Of a stretch of 64,000 bases of DNA, positions 8,834 through 16,088 are shown in pieces. This stretch comes from RBG-16-57-9 sp964529745. GTDB taxonomy: Archaea; Thermoproteota; Bathyarchaeia; TCS64. The notes beneath the pieces are model-generated. The model was not told where the DNA came from. It did no database searches and saw only the letters and a program-made list of their open reading frames with translations. The stretch covers positions 1 through 64,000 of the forward strand of contig CAZGZR010000005.1 in NCBI GenBank assembly GCA_964529745.1. The letters run 5' to 3'. Each line of letters begins with the position of its first letter. The first letter of the stretch is position 1. Position numbers and translations under genes: made by a program.

Positions 8834-9329
8834 CCTCCCACGCCCTCCTGCGTTCGAGGTACTCACTGTAGCCGTATCGGCGGGCCGCCGGGCTGCCGTG
8901 GTGTACCTCGCCGGGCGGCACGTCCCTGGTGACGACGGAGCCCATACCCACGACGGCGTGCTTACCCACGGTGACGCCGGAGAGGAGCGTAGCCCCCGCG
9001 CATACTATGGCGCCGTCCTCCACGGTGACCCCTTTGAGCCTCTTGGAAGGCGGGTAGGGGTCATTGGTGAACACGACTCCTGGCCCGATGAACACGTCGT
9101 CTCCGATGACGGTGCCCGGCGGCAGATAGACCATGCCCTGGACGCGGCAGCCGCGGCCTATGGTGACGCCGGAGTCCACGTGACAGAGGGAGCCTATGGT
9201 GGTATCGTCGCCGATGCTGGTGTCGTCGCCTATGTAGGTTAGTTGCCATATCTTGACGCCCCTCCCGAGGGTGACGTTGCGGCCTATGGTGCTCGTCGAT
9301 GACATGCGCTTCACATCCAGTTGAATCAT
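8814..9329 (-). CDS. Left-handed beta-helix N-acetyltransferase (WbpD/WlbB type)
   Basis: 171 aa. Repeated hexapeptides (IGDDTS, IGDDTT, VTIGRG, VIGDDV, VTVGKH) form a left-handed beta-helix, with the acetyl-CoA site near GMGSVVTRDVPPGEVHHGSPA. It probably acetylates the 3-amino group of the UDP-uronate to complete the diacetamido sugar. It is coded opposite to the other three sugar genes and converges on the aminotransferase. The start may be the second Met (9305): the TATA-like sequence at 9338-9347 would place transcription near 9313, giving a nearly leaderless message from 9305 and leaving 9329 outside it. Confidence 0.85.
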   Translation of the reverse strand: MIQLDVKRMSSTSTIGRNVTLGRGVKIWQLTYIGDDTSIGDDTTIGSLCHVDSGVTIGRGCRVQGMVYLPPGTVIGDDVFIGPGVVFTNDPYPPSKRLKGVTVEDGAIVCAGATLLSGVTVGKHAVVGMGSVVTRDVPPGEVHHGSPAARRYGYSEYLERRRAWEVTEESG

Positions 9330-9337
9330 CGTCGAGG

Positions 9338-9347
9338 GTGTTTATAT
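9338..9347. promoter_or_regulatory. Shared TATA-like element in a 46-bp divergent promoter
   Basis: GTTTATATT in the plus sense (AATATAAAC in the minus sense) is the only AT-rich element between the acetyltransferase and the aconitase-X gene. It lies 29-38 nt before the ATG at 9376, consistent with a leaderless plus-strand message, and suits a minus-strand start at 9305. Confidence 0.45.
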
Positions 9348-9375
9348 TCTCCCGGTTTCCTTTTCAAGTGATTCG

Positions 9376-10566
9376 ATGCATCTCACGCGCGGCCAGGAAC
9401 GCATGCTGGAGGGGGAAGACGGGGACGCCGTCAGGAAGGGCATGGAGCTGCTCGTGGCGCTGGGCGAGGTCTTCGGCGCCGAGAAGCTGGCGCCCGTGGA
9501 GTCGGCCCACATAAGCGGCGTCAGCTACAAGAACCTGGGCGACGCCGGCACCGAGTGGCTCGAGGAGCAGGCGGAGCTGGGCTCACGGTGCCGCGTCAGG
9601 GCAACGCTGAACCCGGCGGGCATGGACATGGAGAAGTGGGTGGAGATGGGAGTGCCCCCAGAGTTCGCCGAGGGACAGGTTCGTGTCATTGAGGCGTTCA
9701 AGAGGATGGGGGTCGAGCCCACGTGCACATGCACGCCGTACCTGATAGGCCACGTGCCTCGGAGGGGCGCCCAGGTGGCGTGGGCAGAGAGCAACGCCGT
9801 CTGTTACTGCAACAGCGTCCTCGGCGCCCGCACCAACAGGGAGTCCGGCCCCACGACGCTGGCGTCCGCCGTCACCGGACTGACACCTCTATATGGTTAC
9901 AGGCTGTACGAGAACCGGCGGCCCGGGAAGATCGTCCAGATAGATACGGAGCTGAAGACGAGGCTGGACTACAGCGCCCTGGGGTACGTGACGGGGAAGA
10001 TCCTGGGCAACGCCGTGCCGTACTTCAGGGGGCTGGGAAGCCCCGACGTGGAGTCCATGAAGACCCTCGGCGCCGCGTGCGCCACCAGCGGCGGCGTCGC
10101 CCTGTGGCACGGGGAGGGTGTCACGCCGGAGGCCGGGTGGGCGGCGGGGCACCTCGACGGAGTCGAGGAGGTGACTGTGGAGCGCGGCGACCTGGAGGAG
10201 GCCCGTGAGCGCCTCGTCTGCGACCCCTCGAACCCCACGTACTGCGTCGGCTGCCCCCACTGCAGCCTGAGGGAGATAGCGGAGACCGCCGAGCTCGCCA
10301 GAGGCAGGGACCTCGGGGGCAGGCTCTGGGTGTTCACCAGCCGAGGCGTCTACCGGGAGGCGGCGAGAGCCGGCCACGTGAAGACCATAGAGGAGGCCGG
10401 CGGCAGGGTCTACAGGGACACCTGCATGGTGGTGGCGCCACTCCGCGAGATGGGCTGGGAGGGCGTGGCCACCAACAGCTTCAAGGGCGGCCACTACAGC
10501 GTGGCCCACGGCTTCGAGACAGAGATCACTACCTTGGACAAGCTGGTGGAGGGAGCCGCGGGATGA
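9376..10566 (+). CDS. Aconitase X large subunit, probable phosphomevalonate dehydratase
   Basis: 396 aa. Matches the aconitase-X catalytic subunit: N-terminal LTRGQERMLEGEDG, the AHISGVSYKN block, cysteines for an iron-sulfur cluster at CTCTPYL, AVCYCNSVLGARTN and YCVGCPHC, and a C-terminal DTCMVVAPL segment. In archaea with the modified mevalonate pathway the two-subunit enzyme dehydrates mevalonate 5-phosphate to trans-anhydromevalonate 5-phosphate, the substrate of the UbiD-type decarboxylase found 4 kb upstream. The small subunit follows with a 4-nt ATGA overlap. cis-3-hydroxyproline dehydratase is another known activity of the family, but the UbiD neighbour argues for isoprenoid synthesis. 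Confidence 0.85.
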   Translation: MHLTRGQERMLEGEDGDAVRKGMELLVALGEVFGAEKLAPVESAHISGVSYKNLGDAGTEWLEEQAELGSRCRVRATLNPAGMDMEKWVEMGVPPEFAEGQVRVIEAFKRMGVEPTCTCTPYLIGHVPRRGAQVAWAESNAVCYCNSVLGARTNRESGPTTLASAVTGLTPLYGYRLYENRRPGKIVQIDTELKTRLDYSALGYVTGKILGNAVPYFRGLGSPDVESMKTLGAACATSGGVALWHGEGVTPEAGWAAGHLDGVEEVTVERGDLEEARERLVCDPSNPTYCVGCPHCSLREIAETAELARGRDLGGRLWVFTSRGVYREAARAGHVKTIEEAGGRVYRDTCMVVAPLREMGWEGVATNSFKGGHYSVAHGFETEITTLDKLVEGAAG

Positions 10567-10961
10567 TACTCAGGGGGCGCAGGGTAATGGGCGGCTCAGC
10601 GGAGGGCGAGGCGTTGGTGAGCGTGGAGCCTGTGAGCTTCTACGGCGGCGTGGACCCCGAGACTGGCTGCGTCACGGAGCCCGGGCACTGCTGCTGCGGG
10701 GAGAACATCAGCGGCAGGGTCTTCGTGTTCCCCACGGGGAAAGGCAGCACCGTGGGCAGCTACGTCATCTACAGGATGAAGAAGCTGGGAACCGCGCCGG
10801 CTGCCATAGTCAACGTGGAGACCGAGGCCATCATCGCCACCGGCTGCGTCATAAGCGACATACCGCTCGTGGACAAGCTCGACGGTGACCCCCTGGAGAC
10901 CATAAGGACCGGGATGAGGGTCAGGGTCAACGGCGACGACGGACTAGTCGAGACCCTTTAG
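10563..10961 (+). CDS. Aconitase X small (swivel) subunit, probable phosphomevalonate dehydratase
   Basis: 132 aa. The swivel-domain partner of aconitase X, shown by the block GHCCCGENISGRVFVFPTGK followed by GSTVGSYVIYRM, which carries the conserved Ser-containing loop that closes over the active site, and by IIATGCVISDIPLVD. It begins in the ATGA overlap with the large subunit and ends with GMRVRVNGDDG. Together the two subunits make the complete dehydratase in the cytoplasm. Confidence 0.87.
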   Translation: MILRGRRVMGGSAEGEALVSVEPVSFYGGVDPETGCVTEPGHCCCGENISGRVFVFPTGKGSTVGSYVIYRMKKLGTAPAAIVNVETEAIIATGCVISDIPLVDKLDGDPLETIRTGMRVRVNGDDGLVETL

Positions 10962-11006
10962 CCCCACCGTTAACGACTTAACGGCACACAACCCTACAAT
11001 CCATGG

Positions 11007-11804
11007 GTGTCTGCTTTGCTTGAGAAGATTCAGCGGGAGCTTGAGCGTGTCGAGGTTTACAGGAAGAAGGCCATCGAGTTCAAGGACCGTAGGTTCCCCC
11101 GGCTTGAGGGGTTCAGCCTCATCGAGGGCATGCCGTACCACGTCGTGGATGGTGTGCCCCACTACTATTACATCGTCGAGGAGGTGAGTGAGCGCCTGTT
11201 CCTCCACCACGCAGGGACGCTGGACGAGTGCGCCCTCGCGGTCATGGCGGTCACCGACATGAACGAGGTGGACGTCATAGGAGCCCTTGAGGCCATGGCC
11301 ATACCCATCTGCACCAGCCTCTGCCTCAAGACCAGGAAGCCCATGGCCGTCATCGGCAAACGTGAGTACGTTGACGACGTCTCCGGCTACACGCCCCCCG
11401 GCCAGATAGAGATAGTGAAGACGACCGGCTACAGCGAGACCCGCCTCTACGCCAACAACATACCCCGGGGCAGCAACGTGCTTCTCGTGGAGCCCATCTC
11501 CAGCACCGGCGGCAGCTTACGCCGGGTAACCGAGGAATTGACGAAGAACGGCATCAAAGTCGCCGACATGGTCACCGTCGTAGGGAAGCCCGACTACGGC
11601 TACGAGGAGGAGATAGCCAAGTCCGGCCAGGCGGTCAAGACCCTCCTCAAGGTCCGCATCGAGAACTACGTGGAGCTGGGGGACGGCCACGGCTACTGCG
11701 AGACATCAGTCGAGAAGACCAGGTGGTTCAGGAAGGCGGAGCCCACGGTGGATAGGCTGAGGGACCGGTACGAGGAGGCCATGACCCGGCTGCTGGAGAC
11801 GTGA
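11007..11804 (+). CDS. Phosphoribosyltransferase-like protein
   Basis: 265 aa from GTG 11007 (the nearby ATG 11003 frame stops after six codons). The C-terminal half has a PRPP-loop-like stretch, VLLVEPISSTGGSLRRVTEEL, where type I PRTases have VLLVDDVxxTGGT; two acidic residues are replaced, leaving E and P. The N-terminal half has a helix, then MPYHVVDGVPHYYYI and an unusual Cys pair in ICTSLCLKTRKP. It may be an adenine-PRTase relative or a regulatory PRTase-fold protein. It follows aconitase X by 45 nt on the same strand, so it could be co-transcribed. Substrate unknown. Confidence 0.6.
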   Translation: MSALLEKIQRELERVEVYRKKAIEFKDRRFPRLEGFSLIEGMPYHVVDGVPHYYYIVEEVSERLFLHHAGTLDECALAVMAVTDMNEVDVIGALEAMAIPICTSLCLKTRKPMAVIGKREYVDDVSGYTPPGQIEIVKTTGYSETRLYANNIPRGSNVLLVEPISSTGGSLRRVTEELTKNGIKVADMVTVVGKPDYGYEEEIAKSGQAVKTLLKVRIENYVELGDGHGYCETSVEKTRWFRKAEPTVDRLRDRYEEAMTRLLET

Positions 11805-11911
11805 AAACACAGCCCTGATCCAGAGCGGGAGTATGGTATCCTGATGCCATACCCATCAACGTGAGCCGAATACAGAGTATAATGTCATAAATGCTTTAAC
11901 ATAAGTATAGA

Positions 11912-13069
11912 GTGAGTATCGATATGGGCAACTACGACCGCAGGCTCAACGGAATCCAGGCGAAGATGGAGGAGAACGGGCTAGACCTCGCCGTCCTAGG
12001 CGTCGGCCCCGACTATGAGTACCTCACAGGGGCCCCCGTCGAGTGGCGGAGATGGAGAGACCTGACGAACCCGGCGGACACGGTCTTCGTTCCGGCGGAC
12101 GGGGAGCCGATAATCCTAGCTGGGATGGGATCTGCGAAGGACGCGAGACGGGGCTGGGTAGACGAGGTGAGGGTTCTCGGCATGTTCGAGAACCCCGCGC
12201 CTGCGGTGAAGGATATAATTGAGGAGCTCGTGGATGAGCCGAAGAAGGTGGGCGTCGGCGAGTACACGTGGGGGAGCCTCACGTTGACCGTGGCCTCCCT
12301 CTGCAAGGGCGCCTCCTTCAGGAGCGCCGAGGGGCTCCTCGACGATGTGCGCATGATCAAGGAGCCAGGGGAGATTGACAGGCTCAGGAAGGCGGCGAAG
12401 CTCACCGAGGACGTTATGAGCCGGATAATCGGCCAGGTGGACGCCGGGGAGACCATGAGGGGCGCCGGCCTGAAGATAGAGACCATGGGCAGGATGATCG
12501 GCGCCAGCGACGTAAGCTTCCCCGCCACAGCCGGGTTCTGCAAGTCGAGCAGCGAGCCCACCGACGAGGTCTTCAACTACGAGAAGGGGCAGGGCCTTGA
12601 GCCGGGCACAAGCATAGCCTTCGACGTCGGCTTCGTGCTCGACGGCTACTGCAGCGACTGGGGCCGCAGCTTCTACTACGGCGAGCCCGAGGAGCACGTC
12701 GAGGAGGCATACGCGGCGCTCCAGGCGGCCGTGGTTGAGACCGTGGACGACATAGGCGACGAGGTGCACAGGGTCAACGAGATATTCCCCAGCATAGAGA
12801 TCATCTGCGACAGGGAGGGCTACGGCGAACAGCTTCGCGCGAGGCTGCCCGAAGGCACGGTGGGCCACCAGATAGGTGTCGAGGTCCACGAGGACCCGTG
12901 GCTCAGGCCGGAGAACAGCCAAGAGCTGGTGGACGGCATGGTGTTCTGTGTAGAGCCCAAGCTCTGGCAAAAGGGGGAGTACTATCTACGTGTCGAGGAC
13001 ATGGTGCTGATAAGGAACGGCGGGGCCGAGTTCCTCACCAACTACGACCGCTATCACTTCAAACTCTAA
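11912..13069 (+). CDS. M24-family metallopeptidase (Xaa-Pro peptidase/creatinase fold)
   Basis: 385 aa. An N-terminal creatinase-like domain (residues 1-140) precedes a pita-bread catalytic domain. Candidate metal ligands are in order: Asp in AFDVGFVLDG, Asp in CSDWGR, His in GHQIGVEVHEDP, Glu in FCVEPKLW and Glu in RVEDMVL. Such enzymes cleave X-Pro bonds, or in some branches creatine-like substrates, in the cytoplasm. A run of short AT-rich motifs (ATAATGTCATAAATGC, ATAAGTATAG) at 11878-11912 is the likely promoter; GTG 11912 follows closely. Confidence 0.85.
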   Translation: MSIDMGNYDRRLNGIQAKMEENGLDLAVLGVGPDYEYLTGAPVEWRRWRDLTNPADTVFVPADGEPIILAGMGSAKDARRGWVDEVRVLGMFENPAPAVKDIIEELVDEPKKVGVGEYTWGSLTLTVASLCKGASFRSAEGLLDDVRMIKEPGEIDRLRKAAKLTEDVMSRIIGQVDAGETMRGAGLKIETMGRMIGASDVSFPATAGFCKSSSEPTDEVFNYEKGQGLEPGTSIAFDVGFVLDGYCSDWGRSFYYGEPEEHVEEAYAALQAAVVETVDDIGDEVHRVNEIFPSIEIICDREGYGEQLRARLPEGTVGHQIGVEVHEDPWLRPENSQELVDGMVFCVEPKLWQKGEYYLRVEDMVLIRNGGAEFLTNYDRYHFKL

Positions 13070-13106
13070 TATTACAAAATATGTTTAATATCCAATTTTA
13101 TATTCT

Positions 13107-13910
13107 ATGACGGTCAATATAGACAAGCTCGGAGAGCTAATGATGTCAAGAGGCTGTTTTATAGTCTTCGAAGGAATTGATGGATCAGGTAAAACTGCTC
13201 AGTGTGAAATCCTCTCCGAGAAATTAAAGGACGAATATAACGTTCTTCAAACCAAAGAACCAACTGGATCTTTACCTATTGGTAAATTAATACGTAAAGT
13301 ATTACTTGAAGAAGAGGAATCCAAAGACATACCAGAAGAGTCATTAGCACTTTTATTTGCAGCTGATAGAATTTCTCATTTAAAAAGAATAGTTCTTCCT
13401 GCTCTTAACAATGGATCAATTGTTATTTCCGATAGATATGTATATAGTTCATATGCTTATCAAACTAAAGGTATGAATAAAGAAATGCCGCTAAATTGGA
13501 TATATGATATAAATAAATATGCAATAGATCCTGATATTGTGATATTTTTAGATATACCTCCGGAATTAGGTCAAGAAAGATTATTTAAAGGTCAAAAAAG
13601 AGTTCAAGATCATACATATTTTGAAACACTTATACAGCAACAAAAAATTAGATCAGTTTATTATGAGGTTTTTAATTTTGATAAAAAAACAGTGGATTTA
13701 TTAAATTTCAATAAAAAAAAGAAAAAGAATAAAAGAATAGAAATTAATAAAATAAAGAATACTACAATATTGCGGATAGATGGAACCTTATCTAAGAAAA
13801 AGATAGAAAATTCCATTTTTAAATACGTAAGTAATTATTTAAAAGAAAAAAATATTTCTAAAAACGATAATAAAGACTCTAAAAAACAACCTTTAACATT
13901 ATTCTCGTAA
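13107..13910 (+). CDS. tmk: Thymidylate kinase, AT-rich and probably acquired
   Basis: 267 aa as an open frame; the real start is probably one of the ATGs at 13140-13143, just before the first strand (CFIVFEGIDGSGKT). The P-loop GIDGSGKT, the TKEPTG motif, LLFAADRISHL and SDRYVYSSYAYQ are those of dTMP kinase, which makes dTDP from dTMP. The lid region after FKGQKRVQDHTYFE is drawn out by a Lys/Asn-rich insertion (about residues 185-220) and the C-terminus is long and charged. Base composition flips sharply from GC-rich neighbours to AT-rich codons across this gene, so recent transfer is likely. Confidence 0.85.
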   Translation: MTVNIDKLGELMMSRGCFIVFEGIDGSGKTAQCEILSEKLKDEYNVLQTKEPTGSLPIGKLIRKVLLEEEESKDIPEESLALLFAADRISHLKRIVLPALNNGSIVISDRYVYSSYAYQTKGMNKEMPLNWIYDINKYAIDPDIVIFLDIPPELGQERLFKGQKRVQDHTYFETLIQQQKIRSVYYEVFNFDKKTVDLLNFNKKKKKNKRIEINKIKNTTILRIDGTLSKKKIENSIFKYVSNYLKEKNISKNDNKDSKKQPLTLFS

Positions 13911-13983
13911 GAAGTGGATTATTATAGATGTAATCAATATACAACTTTATACTTAATTTGCAATCTAAATGTCTTACCTTGAT

Positions 13984-14141
13984 AACAGTGTTTAGCTTCA
14001 GGCTCTCGGCAGTACTCTTTCCATCGACCAGGTTGAGAAGATCTTTTTGAGAGAGCGTCGGGTCTCTTGAAGGAGCTGAATGTTGAGCCGGAGGAGAGGG
14101 ACGCGAAGGCGGAGTCCCTGACCTGGTTCATCGAGGAGTAG
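13984..14141 (+). pseudogene. Degraded coding remnants, including an EamA-like fragment
   Basis: GC-rich scraps follow the AT-rich kinase. At 13988-14048 the frame reads VFSFRLSAVLFPS, close to the AFSFGLSAVLVRK near the start of the intact EamA gene 230 nt downstream, and the DNA is alike over about 30 nt; it then stops. In another frame, 14037-14141 reads a charged tail ending in AKAESLTWFIEE and a stop. Neither piece has a convincing start. They look like leftovers of genes disrupted when this region was rearranged. Confidence 0.4.
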
Positions 14142-14176
14142 CCGTCATACCTCGATCTTTATATCCTTCACGATGT

Positions 14177-15046
14177 TTGGTTGTTGGATCTGGTTTGCAG
14201 GTTGAAGCCTACGCGTTGGTGACTGCCTTCAGCTTCGGGCTCTCGGCGGTGCTCGTCCGTAAAGGGCTGAGCGAGTCCACGGCCGTCACCGCCACCCTCG
14301 TCATCAGCGGGGTCCAGGTGGTCGTCCTAGGCTTCCTGCTCCTGCTGTCGCCGCCGAGCCTCAGCTGGGCGGCGGTGGGCTACTTCGTGGTCGCGGGGCT
14401 GTTGGCCGCTACGTTTGGCAGGACCCTGAACTACATGAGCATCGACAGGCTGGGGGTGCCCATAAGCACGTCTCTGAGCGGCACCAACCCGTTGTTCACC
14501 ATAGTGTTCGCGTCCCTCCTCATAGGCGAGGCCGTGGAGGCGAGCACCGTGGCGGGCACGGCGTTGGTGGTCGCCGGGATCGCGTTGATAAGCGGCTGGG
14601 GCGGAGAGAACAGCGTCAGGAAAGGCGACCTCGTCATCCCGTTGGCCGCCGCGAGCCTCTACGCCCTCTCTAGCATCTTGAGGAAGACGGCCCTCACCAT
14701 GCTGCCGGAACCCGTGCTGGGCGCTGTCGTCGGGGCGCTGGCGAGCCTCTTCACCTTCCCCGTCGTGCTGAGGCTGATGAACAGAGTGGGAGACCTCAGG
14801 CTCACGAGGGGCTCCCTGCCCTACTTCGCTGCGGCCGGCGTCTCCAACAGCGTCGCCTGGGTAAGCATGTACCTGGCCACCCAGAGCGGCTCGGTGTCGG
14901 TGGTCTCCGCCATAATCGGGGCCAACCCCTTGTTCGGGCTGGTCCTCAGCGCCATCTTCCTCAGGGGCGTCGAGAGGATAACCCCCAGGACCATAGCCGG
15001 CTGCCTCGTCATCGTAGCCGGGATAACCGTGATTACGCTGCTCTAG
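14177..15046 (+). CDS. EamA/DMT-family membrane transporter
   Basis: 289 aa, ten hydrophobic helices in two five-helix EamA repeats (roughly residues 8-140 and 155-289), the layout of drug/metabolite transporters that export or import small solutes. The start must be TTG (14177 or 14195), as there is no in-frame ATG; a TTTATATCC box at 14157-14165 favours the later one. It converges on the UPF0148 gene with a 4-nt overlap of stop regions. Substrate cannot be predicted. Confidence 0.85.
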   Translation: MVVGSGLQVEAYALVTAFSFGLSAVLVRKGLSESTAVTATLVISGVQVVVLGFLLLLSPPSLSWAAVGYFVVAGLLAATFGRTLNYMSIDRLGVPISTSLSGTNPLFTIVFASLLIGEAVEASTVAGTALVVAGIALISGWGGENSVRKGDLVIPLAAASLYALSSILRKTALTMLPEPVLGAVVGALASLFTFPVVLRLMNRVGDLRLTRGSLPYFAAAGVSNSVAWVSMYLATQSGSVSVVSAIIGANPLFGLVLSAIFLRGVERITPRTIAGCLVIVAGITVITLL

Positions 15047-15423
15047 GCTCCCATCTTCTTAGCCCTGTCGAGGGCCTCCATGAGCTTCATCAGGGTGTCC
15101 GTGAGCTCGACCATCGCCGCGGGGTCGTCCTCCTCGTCCAACCTCTTCTGGACCTCGTCGATCTTCTTACGCAGGGACTCTGCGAGCCTCTCCCTGTGGG
15201 CCTCGGACTGAACATCGGCGTCGCCTTTGACGTACCTCACCGGCCTGTTACACATGGGGCAGATGACGTCGCCGTTGCTCAGCTGGAAAAGGGGTGTCCC
15301 GCAGTCCGGGCACGTGTCGCTGAGCATGCGGGCGCCTTGCCGCAGTAGCTCGCCCATCTTCTTCATGCTACCTTCAGACAATCCGACACCAGAAACGGAT
15401 ACACGCGCCTGCTTAAGAATCAT
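15043..15423 (-). CDS. UPF0148-family zinc-ribbon protein (autoantigen p27-like)
   Basis: 126 aa from ATG 15423; the family normally begins near MKKMGELLRQGA, so TTG 15381 or ATG 15366 are alternatives. A CPDCGTPL...CPMCNRPV zinc ribbon follows, then a charged helix rich in Asp/Glu and Lys. This matches the archaeal UPF0148 / Sjogren-syndrome autoantigen 1 family, whose function is unknown. ATG 15423 directly abuts the TGA of the upstream DUF952 gene (TGAATG), which would allow coupled re-initiation and is an argument for the longer form. Confidence 0.8.
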   Translation of the reverse strand: MILKQARVSVSGVGLSEGSMKKMGELLRQGARMLSDTCPDCGTPLFQLSNGDVICPMCNRPVRYVKGDADVQSEAHRERLAESLRKKIDEVQKRLDEEDDPAAMVELTDTLMKLMEALDRAKKMGA

Positions 15424-15750
15424 TCAGGTCGGGAGATCGAAGAAACCGTCCACGCCGGGCTCGAGGCGCTCCACCTTCACGACGGCGCCCAAGTTGATGG
15501 GCCCGTAGACGTGGGGATACAGCTCGCCGCCGCCCCCGTCCTCCTCTACAACCCGCGAATCCAGACTTTCCGGGTCGATGTGGAGGAGAACCAGGCCCCG
15601 CCGCCCCCTGTAGACCATGTTAGCCACCCTGATCACCTGATGCGGGTACGAGCAGTGTATGAAGCCCTGATCCCTCAGCGACGCCGTCCTGTATATCCCG
15701 TCCACCTGGGCCCTCGCCCACTCCTCGCCGTGGGCTATGTGAAGCAACAT
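15424..15750 (-). CDS. DUF952-family protein
   Basis: 108 aa from ATG 15750; the frame stays open much further upstream but without family similarity. LLHIAHGEEWARA, then DGIYRTASLRDQGFIHCS and LLHIDPESLDSRVVEE and LYPHVYGPIN are the DUF952 blocks (IYHIA, GFIHCS, ID..L, PHIYGPL). The fold resembles ADP-ribosyl-transfer domains, but no activity is established here. A GGTATATC box at 15781-15788 (minus strand) places transcription near 15757, supporting this start. First of two genes with UPF0148. Confidence 0.8.
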   Translation of the reverse strand: MLLHIAHGEEWARAQVDGIYRTASLRDQGFIHCSYPHQVIRVANMVYRGRRGLVLLHIDPESLDSRVVEEDGGGGELYPHVYGPINLGAVVKVERLEPGVDGFFDLPT

Positions 15751-15850
15751 GGAGGAACCTCGGCTCGACGCGTTAATAATGATATACCCTCCACCGAGAC
15801 AGGGGCCGGCTTCATTGATGGACCAAGAAGCAACGCCCAAGAGCCGGTTA

Positions 15851-15858
15851 CTTATAAA
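15851..15858 (+). promoter_or_regulatory. TATA box for the TGA-interrupted small ORF
   Basis: CTTATAAA lies 23-30 nt before GTG 15881, the spacing expected for a leaderless archaeal message beginning at that codon. Confidence 0.5.
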
Positions 15859-15880
15859 ACCGTTCGGAGAACAAAACACC

Positions 15881-16048
15881 GTGCCTCTGGTTGACAGGTT
15901 CAAAAGGGTGACCGGCCTCATAGTAGGCGCCACCCTGTGAGGCGTCGTGGGCAACGCCTTCGGCAACCTAGGGCTAGGCGTCGTCATCGGCGCGTCCCTG
16001 GGGCTCCTGCTTGGGCAGTGGTGCCGCATCAAAGCAGAAACCTGGTAA
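15881..16048 (+). pseudogene. Small glycine-rich membrane protein interrupted by in-frame TGA
   Basis: Read from GTG 15881 the frame gives PLVDRFKRVTGLIVGATL, then TGA at 15938-15940, then GVVGNAFGNLGLGVVIGASL, LLLGQW and ends at TAA 16046. Without the TGA this would be a 55-codon protein with two glycine-zipper-like membrane segments after a basic N-terminus. A TATA box stands at leaderless distance. Many genes in the window end at TGA, so it is a normal stop here. The simplest reading is a recent nonsense mutation or a base error; recoding is possible but unsupported. Confidence 0.5.
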
Positions 16049-16088
16049 GAGCCCAGTTTTTAAGGCAAGCAACCGTAGTTGAGAATAC

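Noticed and set aside
13934..14131. 65-aa minus-strand frame after tmk
   Set aside because: No family pattern; overlaps the plus-strand gene remnants that explain the sequence better.
15938..15940. Selenocysteine or tryptophan read from the TGA in the small membrane ORF
   Set aside because: Normal genes here end in TGA, no SECIS-like element was evident just downstream, and a nonsense change or base error is simpler.
15751..16032. Upstream extension of the DUF952 frame to 202 aa
   Set aside because: The extra 94 residues have no family similarity, and the TATA box at 15781-15788 lies inside them.
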